Shown in pieces: positions 36,607-45,358 of a stretch of DNA of 64,000 nt. A program made the position numbers and the translations under genes. The stretch is from NCBI RefSeq assembly GCF_014653575.1, contig NZ_BNAQ01000002.1:799378-863377 (forward strand), read 5' to 3'. The notes under the pieces are model-generated. The model was not told the DNA's origin and did not search any database. It saw only the letters and a list, made by a program, of their open reading frames with translations. The stretch is from Sphingomonas glacialis. Its GTDB lineage: Bacteria; Pseudomonadota; Alphaproteobacteria; Sphingomonadales; Sphingomonadaceae. Position 1 is the first letter of the stretch. Every line of letters starts with the position of its first letter.

Positions 36607-38333
36607 TTCGTCGTTTTGTCCTGCGATGCCTTAACGGCCGCCGCTATCTCCGATTCGTCATGGATCGACTGAGAGGCAGCGACGATCCCGGGCAGCCAAT
36701 CACCCTTGCGTGCCTTGCGGTGACGCTGGAGCACATAGGCCAACAGCGGATCGCTCGTGAGGGGGGTCAGCCCCGTGAACAGCGCCGACACCGCGGACGC
36801 TGTGACGTCCACATTTTCTGCGTCTGAGACCCGATCGCGGATCGCATGCAAGGTTTCGCGCAGCGCGGTTATGCGCGCGAGCAAAGCGGGCTTCCACTCA
36901 GTGGGCAAAGCGTCGAACGCTCCGCCCAATCCGCCTCTTTGAAAATCCTGAACGATGCCTCGCCAGAATGGCAGATGACGATCGCGGTTCAGCCAGTGAT
37001 CGGGCACGAAGCGTCCTGCACCAACGGGCGTCGCCGCGACCGGAAGATAGACATGGATCAGGCCGTTGCGGCCCTGCGCACGGCGCATGCGAGCTTCGCC
37101 AAATTCCCGGTCTTTCGCATCCTCGCCGAACGGCGGCATCGGACCGCGCCGCCCGCTGGCGAGCGCACGATCAGAAAGGTCCGTAGCCACGTTTCCCAGC
37201 AGCTTCAGGAAGAGGGTCCAGAACGCCGTCTTTCGAGCGAGCTGCTGGGATCCGGTCACGCGCTTGTTGCTTAGGCGGTCGACACCGTGGCCGATCTCGA
37301 CCAGACCGACAGTGGCCGTATCGAGGATGTCGAGACCCATGAAGCGGGCAAGCCCGATCGGCATGGTCTTGCCTCCCCGGTTCGGCCGGGAACTTCGCGC
37401 TTCTTTCAGCCGGTTGAGAAGTCGAGCTCGTGCCTCCGGGTGGCGCATGGATGCGCGCACATCACTGTCGTCCATCAGCAGCTTGAGCAGGGGGTCCTGC
37501 GGATCGATGGTCCGCGGCCCGGCGTCGGCGTGCCAGAGTAGAGTCTCGACATGGAATTGTGCATCACCCAGATACGCCACGAAACGATCATCAAACGCGT
37601 CGCATGATCCCTCTCGACCGCTCAGCATACGGACCGCCTCAGCGCTGGAGAGCGGAATGCCTACCTCATCATCCCGCCGAGCGCCGTACAGCCGAGCGGC
37701 GAGACTGCCGACGATGCTCCGCAGTCGCTCGAGCTCGGCGAGCATGAGCACCGCGTCGAGCAGCCCGCGCTTGAGCCGCGGAAAACGGGCGCTCCTCGCG
37801 CCCAGGCTCGGGCGCTTCGCGAGTGCCAGGTTAAACTCAAGACTGAGCAGTAGCACGTAGGCCACCCGATCCTCGCGCCCAATCTCGAGCAGGCCTTCGG
37901 CAACATCACCGAGTCGGAAGCCGTAAAAGCGCTCGAGCGAGGCCTCGATATTTTCACTTCCCGGATCGCCATCACCATTCCACAACCCGGCTCGCTCCGC
38001 GAGGAATCCGATAAGGGCCTGCTTTTCGTCGGGAAGATGGAAAAGCCCTGCTGGAACGTCGCCGTCCCGGACCGCGACCAGCGCCCGCACGTCGCCGCCA
38101 AAGGCGAGCCGGCTCATGCGTATGCCGGCGGGTATGCGAGCAACTAGCGACGTCGCTCCAGAGAAGCTTTCGTAGCCCCCGGGCCGATAGTCGATTCCCG
38201 ACTGCAGCCCTCCGAGAAGAACACCTTTGTCCACCACACCGCATGCTGCCGGGACCGACATCAGCAAGTCGGCTCTTTCGGGCATTTTGTGCATCAGCGT
38301 CAGCCGCTGGATCAGCGGGGTCAAGTCTTCCAT
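36603..38333 (-). CDS. Large unknown protein of the eight-gene operon
   Basis: About 576 residues from ATG 38333, which overlaps the upstream stop as TGATG (GTG 38339 is less likely). It is soluble and largely helical. The middle has a leucine-rich segment (LKRGLLDAVLMLAELERLRS) and a C-terminal half with many conserved-looking Trp/Arg positions (FVPDHWLNRDRHLPFWRGIV, AFDALPTEWKPALLARITAL). I see no Walker, nuclease, methylase or relaxase motif. It is the largest product of the operon and the best starting point for structure prediction. Its stop overlaps the next start (ATGA). Confidence 0.7.
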   Translation of the reverse strand: MEDLTPLIQRLTLMHKMPERADLLMSVPAACGVVDKGVLLGGLQSGIDYRPGGYESFSGATSLVARIPAGIRMSRLAFGGDVRALVAVRDGDVPAGLFHLPDEKQALIGFLAERAGLWNGDGDPGSENIEASLERFYGFRLGDVAEGLLEIGREDRVAYVLLLSLEFNLALAKRPSLGARSARFPRLKRGLLDAVLMLAELERLRSIVGSLAARLYGARRDDEVGIPLSSAEAVRMLSGREGSCDAFDDRFVAYLGDAQFHVETLLWHADAGPRTIDPQDPLLKLLMDDSDVRASMRHPEARARLLNRLKEARSSRPNRGGKTMPIGLARFMGLDILDTATVGLVEIGHGVDRLSNKRVTGSQQLARKTAFWTLFLKLLGNVATDLSDRALASGRRGPMPPFGEDAKDREFGEARMRRAQGRNGLIHVYLPVAATPVGAGRFVPDHWLNRDRHLPFWRGIVQDFQRGGLGGAFDALPTEWKPALLARITALRETLHAIRDRVSDAENVDVTASAVSALFTGLTPLTSDPLLAYVLQRHRKARKGDWLPGIVAASQSIHDESEIAAAVKASQDKTTK

Positions 38334-38674
38334 CACCACACCTCGTCGTCACTTGGCAAATGGCCGGCTGCCTGCTCATCCTCGATATCGCCCACCCAAC
38401 GGTCCCGAGCCGTTTCGAGTTCACGATATCGCCTGGATATAAGCGCGGCCTCCACCGGCACCAACTCTGCCAGAACTTGCGCGCGTTCATCGACCAGTCG
38501 TCCAGCCTGTACAAGCAGCGTTTCCAGCTGCTCGGCCGGCGCACGCTGGACCTGCTTCTTCAATCGAACGATGTCGATTTCGGCGCGACCGAGCGCCTCG
38601 AGCAGGGCGTTGTGCTTTTCAGCGAGATCGCCCCCGGCGGCCTCGCCGGACAGGGATTGGGTGTTGCCGCTCAT
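38333..38674 (-). CDS. Small coiled-coil protein of the eight-gene operon
   Basis: 113 residues starting MSGNTQSLSGEAAGGDLAEK. It is predicted to be one long coiled coil or helical hairpin (LLEALGRAEIDIVRLKKQVQ, LVDERAQVLAELVPVEAALI, then SRRYRELETARDRW). The ends are acidic. The start overlaps the upstream stop by four bases with AAAGGGAAAG as ribosome-binding site. It is probably an assembly or adaptor subunit for its coupled neighbours (inference). Confidence 0.65.
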   Translation of the reverse strand: MSGNTQSLSGEAAGGDLAEKHNALLEALGRAEIDIVRLKKQVQRAPAEQLETLLVQAGRLVDERAQVLAELVPVEAALISRRYRELETARDRWVGDIEDEQAAGHLPSDDEVW

Positions 38675-39492
38675 CGCTTTCCCTTTCGATATTTAAGGAT
38701 GGCGCCGTGCGCAGACAACCAGTCGGCCGCCTCACCGCAGGTCTGGCAATCCGGCAGTTCGATCCCGAGGCCATCGGTCGTATCAAGGATCGTCCAGCGT
38801 TGCCGCCGGGTGACGGGCGCATCGCGCCAACTACGATCGACACTGGCCGCTTCGCGATCGGCAAATCTGCGGCAGCGTTCAGCGTAAGCCGCGGCCCCCC
38901 GGTTGAACGCCGACACTCGCCCGATACGATCGAGATCGGCGAAGCCCTCGCGCAGGCCAGGCAACAGTCGCCCTCCAAGCGTGCGACCCCGGCCCGGCAC
39001 GATGCGCAGGCGCTCCAGCATTACAGGCGTCCCGAGTGCGCACAGCCCGGCGAGCGCTGGCGCATGCGTATAGCGCAGGCCATAGCCGTGGAACTGGCTG
39101 CCGAGCACGAACCGGGCGGCGTCCCCCGCGCTGCACCCCAGCGGCGGCTCGGCGCGATCCCGACGCGCCGCGATCATCCGCCGCCCCACTGCCTCGCAGT
39201 CGCCGCGGTGCCGATCGAGCGCCCGGTACAGGATACGCATCGCATAGCGATCGGCTGAATCTGCTGCTGCTTCCTCGACCCAGCGCGTCGCGTCCTGGAA
39301 GGGTACGGCTAGCAGCCCGGCCAGTGCGGTAGCGTCGTCCGCCGCCATACCGACCGCGACCGCCAGACCGCCAAGCGTATAGTAGCTACGATGAGGATGG
39401 CCGAGGAGCGGCGCATCCCATCGCGGCAGGGCGGCCTTACGCGAGGGGAGTACACGGTCTTTCGAGGCGGGTTGCGTCGTCATCCAGGGCAT
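38671..39492 (-). CDS. Unknown protein, first gene of the eight-gene operon
   Basis: 273 residues starting MPWMTTQPASKDRVLPSRKA. It is helix-rich and arginine-rich. The C-terminal 50 residues (RDAPVTRRQRWTILDTTDGL, then CQTCGEAADWLSAHGAILKY) form a compact helical motif of the kind (T-RQ...G-AADWL...G) seen at the ends of some replication or plasmid proteins; I cannot name it. It contains CxxC there. It is divergent from the relaxase gene across a short region with a perfect inverted repeat, so it may be co-regulated with transfer functions. Confidence 0.65.
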   Translation of the reverse strand: MPWMTTQPASKDRVLPSRKAALPRWDAPLLGHPHRSYYTLGGLAVAVGMAADDATALAGLLAVPFQDATRWVEEAAADSADRYAMRILYRALDRHRGDCEAVGRRMIAARRDRAEPPLGCSAGDAARFVLGSQFHGYGLRYTHAPALAGLCALGTPVMLERLRIVPGRGRTLGGRLLPGLREGFADLDRIGRVSAFNRGAAAYAERCRRFADREAASVDRSWRDAPVTRRQRWTILDTTDGLGIELPDCQTCGEAADWLSAHGAILKYRKGKR

Positions 39493-39519
39493 GATGCCCG
39501 GCTGAAGATCTTCTGCCCT

Positions 39520-39558
39520 TGGTAATGGCTGAATTTAAACGCGCGGCAGCCATTACCA
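39520..39558. promoter_or_regulatory. 12-bp perfect inverted repeat in the divergent promoter (operator or oriT)
   Basis: TGGTAATGGCTG (39520-39531) and CAGCCATTACCA (39547-39558) are perfect inverted repeats separated by 15 AT-rich bases. They lie between the divergent operon start (39492) and the preferred relaxase start (39624). This spacing suits a dimeric repressor operator or the inverted repeat flanking a nick site. No regulator gene for it is evident nearby. Confidence 0.5.
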
Positions 39559-39623
39559 TGGGCGCATCCAGAAATCAGAGGCACGACCTTCGCACCAGTT
39601 GTTCAGTCAATTTTGGGGGTGGG

Positions 39624-42347
39624 ATGCGAGATAAGCGTTTTTGCAAAACGCAAGCGCGGCGACCCAGTCGCCGATCCCACCCCCCTGCCCCCCTTCCTGC
39701 CCCCCTTCCTGCCCAACTTTCGAAGCCTGCGTTCAACATCGGCGACGTCCTCATCGACGCGACGCCCGAGCGCCTTCGCCAGCAGTTCGGCCGCTGTGAG
39801 AATGCCGAGCGCGCTATGTTGCGCGACATGCGGATCGAGCAAAACCGGTTGGCCGCGATAACGCGCAGCGACCGCGCAATGCGCCGTCACATCATCGCGA
39901 CGGCGAAGCTGGAGCGTGAACTGGAAGGGGTGACGGTTCGGCTAACGGCCCATGTTCATGAGAAGAAAAAGCCGGTGCCGGCGAACCGTAGAAAGCGTGA
40001 GGATATACCGCCGACACGGCGCCTGCCCCGGATGGGCATCGTCATCCTCGACCGCGCTGGTCGGCGCGGAATCTTAGTCCAGATGACCTCGGTCGGCGCT
40101 AACGATACGCGGTATCGGCCAGGCTGCGCTCGTCTCCATCTGAACTACATCTGGGCAGAAAATGCCGTAGAACGCCTCTCGTCGGGCGGTCTCTCACGCT
40201 GCTCGAACATGGGGCCGACGCCAGAACTCGTGGCGGCCGCCATGGACCTCAAGGAGGATGTCGCGCGCGCCAGCCGCGCCAACGCCAATATCGAAATACG
40301 GGTCATCGTGCGCTTGCCCAAGGACATCAGTCCGGACGCGCGCTTCAGCATCGTACACCAAGTCTGCGAGGAATTTTTCGGTCGTCACGGCCTGCCATAT
40401 GCGGCAGCTGTCCATCCGCCCGATCCACATAGCGACGAGCGCAACTACCATGCTCATATTCAAGCCGGGTTCCGGCCGATGCGCTATGCTGGGGGATCTG
40501 ATTGGGAGGTCGCGACCGAGCTTCGCACCGACCTTTCCAGACCGATCGGCATACGCCTCCTTCGCGCCGTGGTTGCAGACACAATGACCCAGGTCAGCCG
40601 TGAGGAAGGGCGGCATCACATTTATACTTCGCTGTCGATGCAGGAACGCGGGCTTTCGCTGAAACCGACGAAGAAGGTCGGTCGCGAGCAGACCGAAGCC
40701 TATCGGCGCGGCGAGTATGTCGGGGTCGTTGAAGAGAATATCCGCATTATCGCCGACAACCTCAAACGGTACGCCGCACTGCGCCTTCGGTGGTTTAAGG
40801 AAAAGCTGGCGATGCCCCCGCGGCCGATCGAAGTCACGGTGCCGGTTCTCAAAAGCGAGGTCCTGAAAGCCGTCTCACGCCCAGTCGAATTGGCCGGCCC
40901 GACCGCCAAAAAGCGGCGGCCACTGGCGCGCCCCGACATCGTCGCCATCCCGGTCTCAAAGAGTGTAAACGGTGCTCGCCGCGCTTTGCCGCGCCCTGCT
41001 ATCAAGAGACAATCCGACCGCGTTAAACGAACGCCGGGCTCGGCTGAGGCGACTCCTCCCCGCCCCTTCTTTGACGCGAAGCATAGCCTGGCCACTCTTG
41101 ACACAGGATCCAGTAGCTTGGCGGACACAAAGGTCGCCGTGCGTGCTCCCGCGCGCGCGCAGGTGCCCCGCCCATCGACACCAATAGTCCCGTTCGACAT
41201 CGAACTGGACGGTGCCAGCAGGTCGAATACCGGGCGCAAGATGGCAGGTCCCATGCTTCCCGCTCCGCCTGCGCAGCGGCCCGACGATGCAGGGGTGCGT
41301 GATGCGATGCTGCTCATCCAGTTGCGACAAGCCCAGCAGAAGGAGCGAGCAAAACTCGCCGCGCGCCGAAAAAAGCTTCTCGACCGATCGCTCTTTCACA
41401 AAGGTGATCACGGGAATCCAACACCGGAATATGCGGCGTTCCTGCTCGCGATTCGAGAGGATCCCACGGTGCTGCGCTGGGAGCTCGACACAAAAGGAAA
41501 ACGGCATGCGCCCGTTTTTGCCGGTGGTGACCAAGCGTTAGGCGATCGCTTCGCGCTATACATGCAGCACCCCGCAGTTCGCAGCCAGGTTGGGGAGCTT
41601 CTGGAGACCGTTTACGAACCTGGCGCAGCGTGGCCCAGCGAGATTTCCAACGGCATGTGGCGCTACGACGCAGGCAGATATGGTGCGCGTGGCGCAGCGG
41701 CAGCGCGTGCTGGATGGACGCAGGGGGATGCGCTTTTCCGGGAGATGATCGCCCCATCCGACACCTCGCCGATACTCAGCCAAGTCGATAATATTGTCGT
41801 TCCCGACATCCGCCAAGTGCTTGGCTGGAGCGACGCAAACCTTATGCGTCTTCTGCATCCTGGAGCCCAGGAAATGCTCACCATCGCATACCGCGAACAG
41901 CAGGAAGAGCGAGTCGAATGTCTCGCGTCTGTCGCGCAGAGCGTGACGGAGATCGAACGCAAGCTGGCACCCGCAGGCGGCGGGTCCGTGCGAGCAGTGG
42001 TGGTTCCGGTTACCATGCCGGCATCCCTAACGGCGATGTTCTCACGCTGGCGGGACGAGGCCGACTTTTACCTCGACACGGCGCCGAACAGCGAAGCCGG
42101 AAAGGCCGCAGTGACGCGCAAGAAACGTTGCGACGATCTTTACCTGCGCGCCTTGCAAGCGGCCCAGGATTGCGGCGATCACCCGGCCGTCTTGCATGAA
42201 CTGATCGACCGCGCAGCGGCTGTGAAGCCTATTACGAAACGCGCCGAAGACGTCAAAAAGGATCAGAAACGGTCATCTGGTTCCGCTTTTTCAAAAACCT
42301 CCCGTACGCGGGGAAACCTCCGGTCGCGTGGCAGAACTAAACATTAG
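39624..42347 (+). CDS. MobA/MobL-type relaxase (HUH family)
   Basis: About 907 residues from ATG 39624 (GGGGGTGGG upstream); the frame is open from 39519, but that start would put the inverted repeat in the gene. After a Pro-rich N-terminus, the relaxase core reads IEIRVIVRLPKDISPDARFS, then FGRHGLPYAAAVHPPD and DERNYHAHIQAGFRPM. The last is the HxH metal motif (N-x-H-x-H) of MobA/MobL relaxases, which nick oriT and attach to its 5' end. A long basic linker and a C-terminal domain of unknown function follow (QVLGWSDANLMRLLHPGAQE, then RWRDEADFYLDTAP). No type IV secretion genes are in the window, so any transfer would depend on a helper. Confidence 0.75.
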   Translation: MRDKRFCKTQARRPSRRSHPPAPLPAPLPAQLSKPAFNIGDVLIDATPERLRQQFGRCENAERAMLRDMRIEQNRLAAITRSDRAMRRHIIATAKLERELEGVTVRLTAHVHEKKKPVPANRRKREDIPPTRRLPRMGIVILDRAGRRGILVQMTSVGANDTRYRPGCARLHLNYIWAENAVERLSSGGLSRCSNMGPTPELVAAAMDLKEDVARASRANANIEIRVIVRLPKDISPDARFSIVHQVCEEFFGRHGLPYAAAVHPPDPHSDERNYHAHIQAGFRPMRYAGGSDWEVATELRTDLSRPIGIRLLRAVVADTMTQVSREEGRHHIYTSLSMQERGLSLKPTKKVGREQTEAYRRGEYVGVVEENIRIIADNLKRYAALRLRWFKEKLAMPPRPIEVTVPVLKSEVLKAVSRPVELAGPTAKKRRPLARPDIVAIPVSKSVNGARRALPRPAIKRQSDRVKRTPGSAEATPPRPFFDAKHSLATLDTGSSSLADTKVAVRAPARAQVPRPSTPIVPFDIELDGASRSNTGRKMAGPMLPAPPAQRPDDAGVRDAMLLIQLRQAQQKERAKLAARRKKLLDRSLFHKGDHGNPTPEYAAFLLAIREDPTVLRWELDTKGKRHAPVFAGGDQALGDRFALYMQHPAVRSQVGELLETVYEPGAAWPSEISNGMWRYDAGRYGARGAAAARAGWTQGDALFREMIAPSDTSPILSQVDNIVVPDIRQVLGWSDANLMRLLHPGAQEMLTIAYREQQEERVECLASVAQSVTEIERKLAPAGGGSVRAVVVPVTMPASLTAMFSRWRDEADFYLDTAPNSEAGKAAVTRKKRCDDLYLRALQAAQDCGDHPAVLHELIDRAAAVKPITKRAEDVKKDQKRSSGSAFSKTSRTRGNLRSRGRTKH
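39635..39651. promoter_or_regulatory. Short palindrome, possible nick-region hairpin
   Basis: GCGTTTT, TGC, AAAACGC forms a perfect 7-bp inverted repeat with a 3-base loop just upstream of CAAGCGCGGCGACCC. A small hairpin beside a GC-rich stretch, directly at the 5' end of a relaxase gene, is the layout expected for oriT of mobilisable plasmids. I cannot match it to a known nick sequence. Confidence 0.3.
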
Positions 42348-42455
42348 ATCCAGCGACGGCCAAGGTTTGGTTGGCCTCGTCGCACCGGTCGCGCGGCCAC
42401 ACGATGGACCAACAGGTGTGCGGACCGGATCAGCCTCACGATAAGGAAAAGTAAG

Positions 42456-42719
42456 ATGCGCAACACCTGCGTAGCCGCCACTCTTGAGCCTGTAGAACCA
42501 GCAGCAGCAACGAAAAGGCTCAGCCGCGCCGGGCATCAGCCCGTCTCGAAGACTTCGAGAGAAGGCGAAGGGAAGAATCCAGGGGAAGGGAAAAGGAAGG
42601 TGGCGAAAGTCAGCTTCGCCCCAGGGTTCTTCCACCGTCTCGTGTCGCTCGAAGACGGTGTCCGCTGCTCCATTCGGAGCGATCACGCAATGTGCATGCC
42701 GTCGACCTCGTCGCCCTGA
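42456..42719 (+). CDS. Small basic protein, unknown
   Basis: 87 residues starting MRNTCVAATLEPVEPAAATK; AAGGAAAAG lies about eight bases upstream. It is rich in Lys/Arg/Ser in the middle (TSREGEGKNPGEGKRKVAKV) and ends with three cysteine-containing segments. No family is recognised. It lies between the relaxase and the next unknown genes on the same strand. Coding status rests mainly on the ribosome-binding site and its place in the gene row, so it is tentative. Confidence 0.4.
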   Translation: MRNTCVAATLEPVEPAAATKRLSRAGHQPVSKTSREGEGKNPGEGKRKVAKVSFAPGFFHRLVSLEDGVRCSIRSDHAMCMPSTSSP

Positions 42720-42765
42720 CCGGTGATGCGGCGCGCGGCATCGCGCGCCATCGGGACCATCCCTC

Positions 42766-43416
42766 ATGAACGCATCTCATGTTATCACTGCCGTCTGTTT
42801 TGCCAGGCTCGACGTCGGCCACGAACTCGAAAATTCAAACCCGCAAATCATCGGTGCGGCGACGTTCAGCGGCTCTATCCAGGGTGGCATCGTCACCTTC
42901 GCGCTCCATACAGCCGTACTCACCGCCAAGGACCCAGGCGAAGGCTTAATCCCCTGGCTCGAGACGCGGCTTGGCGATGATCGCACCACACTCGCGGGCT
43001 TCGAGCTGAAGGAAAGTGTTCGTCTACTCAAGACACTGCCGAGAGCGCGCTCGTCCGCTGCCGTACGCAATCTGGGCGGCCGCGGCAGGACCATCATCGA
43101 CATGGGCGCCGATAAGGATGGCGAACCGATCACGCTCGGCGAGTGCTGTGCGGAGCTGTCTATCCCGTGCGCGACGCCCGATCCTGCCCGCGACTTCATT
43201 GGCTGGTGCACCGGTCGCGGCGAGAAGATCGTCGACACGTTGCAACTTGATGTGATCGCCGTGTGGCGTCTCGCCATGCATCAGATCGCGGCGAGGTCGA
43301 GCCTCGGCTTCCGGGTCCACGAGGTCATCGAGGGGCACCTCGCCACCTGGCTGCGCGCAGCCGATTTTCCCGCTGCTGCCGTCCATCTGGAAGCGCTTCC
43401 GTCGGCTCAGCTCTGA
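42766..43416 (+). CDS. Unknown protein, possible divergent DnaQ/PolB-like exonuclease fold
   Basis: 216 residues starting MNASHVITAVCFARLDVGHE. The C-terminal half (ITLGECCAELSIPCATPDPA, then GRGEKIVDTLQLDVIAVWRL) resembles the last motif of DEDD 3'-5' exonucleases, where a helix with D-V-x-A-T/x-x-L follows a segment about the number of days or size of the bound strand. The N-terminal D-x-E motif is not clear, so catalysis is doubtful. The similarity is weak and unproved. It shares a spacing pattern with the next gene (WLETRL / YWLEQRI), suggesting a related fold. First of a row of three genes before the HUH-like gene. Confidence 0.6.
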   Translation: MNASHVITAVCFARLDVGHELENSNPQIIGAATFSGSIQGGIVTFALHTAVLTAKDPGEGLIPWLETRLGDDRTTLAGFELKESVRLLKTLPRARSSAAVRNLGGRGRTIIDMGADKDGEPITLGECCAELSIPCATPDPARDFIGWCTGRGEKIVDTLQLDVIAVWRLAMHQIAARSSLGFRVHEVIEGHLATWLRAADFPAAAVHLEALPSAQL

Positions 43417-43503
43417 CCATCCAGCTGGTCGACCATATCCGCGCCGCCGAGCCGAAGCCCCTCCGCAGCGGAACCCCAACCTCAAATAAACAAGGAAACT
43501 ATC

Positions 43504-44145
43504 ATGCTTCTCGACACCATCGAACCTCGTGGCTTCGAGCCTTTCGCCACCGCTATCGTTCTGCGAACCGTCGCGACCTGTTACCAGATGTGCCACCAGC
43601 CCGACGATCGTGCCTTGATTGGGGTCGGCCTGTTCACTGCCACGCCCCAGGAGGAAGGCTATCGGTTCGCCAGCAATGCACAGGTCCTGCGCGATGGCGA
43701 CATACTTGCACTGCTTTACTGGCTGGAACAGCGGATACCTCAGTCGGGTGTCATCATCAGCTGGGACAGTTGGTGGCCGGTAACGCGGCGCCTTGCAGCA
43801 TTGATAGACCCGGCTCGTCATCCCCGCACAGTTGCCGCGATTGCAGACCCGGATGGCCGTTGGCGTGACCTGCCACGATCGATGACGTGGCACATGAAAC
43901 AGGCCCCAGTAACCGCAATGCCGTGCCTCTGTGGCCCCGCCCCGCATCCGCCATGCGTGCCTGAGCTTCCAGCAGCATTGCTACCCGATCCCGCAGAGGC
44001 GGAGCGCACGATGATGCGGGAAGCAGCGAGGGGTTGGGCCTGTTGGACGAACAGCTTTGGCGACTTCGACGATCATGAGCATCCTGCCCGCCGTGCGCTT
44101 GCGGCGTTTCGTGAGCATGCGGCCGGGGTCCGACAAGCCGGCTGA
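43504..44145 (+). CDS. Unknown protein, companion of the preceding gene
   Basis: 213 residues starting MLLDTIEPRGFEPFATAIVL with AAGGAAA seven bases upstream. The segment DILALLYWLEQRIPQSGVII, SWDSWWPVTRRLAALIDP is the pattern where exonuclease-like proteins have W-L...l..g..v.sWn.w..v..rL. The C-terminus has CLCGPAPHPPC, which may bind zinc. No certain family. Three more genes of the same strand surround it, so it is probably part of the relaxase-linked cluster. Confidence 0.6.
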   Translation: MLLDTIEPRGFEPFATAIVLRTVATCYQMCHQPDDRALIGVGLFTATPQEEGYRFASNAQVLRDGDILALLYWLEQRIPQSGVIISWDSWWPVTRRLAALIDPARHPRTVAAIADPDGRWRDLPRSMTWHMKQAPVTAMPCLCGPAPHPPCVPELPAALLPDPAEAERTMMREAARGWACWTNSFGDFDDHEHPARRALAAFREHAAGVRQAG

Positions 44146-44256
44146 TCGTCGAACGCCGAGCTCGCCAATCTCCCAAATCAGAAATCTGCCAAGCGTGCCG
44201 GGGCTGGCCCTGGTGCAGGGCTTCGGCGCGGCACACGCTACTCAAGGAGTATTCAC

Positions 44257-44979
44257 ATGAACGCCATGACCAATTTTCCGTTGCACGATCGCCGCCCCGT
44301 CAGCATCCGGCCCGTCTCGAAAGCAGGCTGGCACCAAATGAGCGGCGATCGCCGCTGCACACATGCCAGTGCGATGGCCAACTACCTATACATCACGCGC
44401 GGGGTCGGGGCCGACGCCCGCGGTCAAATCGACTACAGCCACCGCGACGACCTCATCGCTCACGGGCTCGAGCTTCCCGCAAATCATCCCTGCTGGGCGG
44501 AAGAACCTGGCCGCATCTGGCGCGAACTCGACGAATCTACGGATCACCTCGCCGCCGATGATGTCCGCGCCTGGCATGTCGTCGTGACGCTCCCTGCCAA
44601 TGAACACCCTGATACTTGGATCGCCATGACCCATGATTATGCTCTCTGCAGTATTGCCGCTCATGGTCCCGCGGTCGCATGGTCGATACACGCCAGGACG
44701 CATGCTGGTGGTCAAGCAACCGTTACACCACATGCGCACCTTCTCGTCACCACGCGCGTCTGGCGTCATGAAGCGCGGCAGGGTCAAACCGTACCCGGTT
44801 GGTGTGGCCCTGCGGCGCGCGCCAGGTTGCATGCGAACTGGCTCGCAAAGCTCCCTCAGTCGATGCGCGCCGCCGCCGTCAGTCCGTATAGCGCCGGGCA
44901 GTACGTACCCGCGCGGCTCGACTTCTCGGCCCTCGGGCGCCTCATAGCTGCGCATACGAGCAAGATCGAACCGAGTTAA
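44257..44979 (+). CDS. Second short HUH/MobA-MobL-like relaxase protein
   Basis: 240 residues starting MNAMTNFPLHDRRPVSIRPV; AAGGAG is seven bases upstream. The core follows the MobA/MobL plan seen in the larger relaxase: RAWHVVVTLPANEHPDTWIA, MTHDYALCSIAAHGPAVAW, SIHART, then TPHAHLLVTTRVW with the paired His of the HUH motif. The strand-helix-strand order matches well. It lacks the long C-terminal extension, and the loop before PHAH (HAGGQATVT) is unusual. It could nick DNA itself or assist the large relaxase. Confidence 0.6.
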   Translation: MNAMTNFPLHDRRPVSIRPVSKAGWHQMSGDRRCTHASAMANYLYITRGVGADARGQIDYSHRDDLIAHGLELPANHPCWAEEPGRIWRELDESTDHLAADDVRAWHVVVTLPANEHPDTWIAMTHDYALCSIAAHGPAVAWSIHARTHAGGQATVTPHAHLLVTTRVWRHEARQGQTVPGWCGPAARARLHANWLAKLPQSMRAAAVSPYSAGQYVPARLDFSALGRLIAAHTSKIEPS

Positions 44980-45358
44980 AGTTTGGCACCATCTCCCTCA
45001 GTTGATCTCGCCAAGCGCCGTTTCGCGGGCAGAAAGTTTGCCCCAAAAAGTCGATACTCAAGGACCCCTTTAGCATTCCCAACTTCGGCCGCCAGTTCGT
45101 GTCGCGAGCGCGAGCGCCGGAACGGCTTGATTTGGGACGTAGCGGCCATTCGAGGAACCGGATATAAACTGCGCCTTCAGCCGAAAGCAGTCGTTGCGCA
45201 TGATCGGTCTGATCCCAGGTTGGCGTAGAGAACCACTAGCAGCTACAAAGTTATGCAAACCGCGTAAGCTCTCTGAATCACAGTTCGCTAGCAGCAATGT
45301 CTCGACCATCCTGCGTCGGGATCTGATTTGTGGCTCAATTTCATTGGGGGCAGGCCGT
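44980..45358. other. Stretch without a supported gene
   Basis: About 379 bp between the HUH-like gene and the membrane protein. The frame of the membrane protein is open upstream to 45194 but lacks good composition there. I see no repeat, hairpin or motif. Confidence 0.4.
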
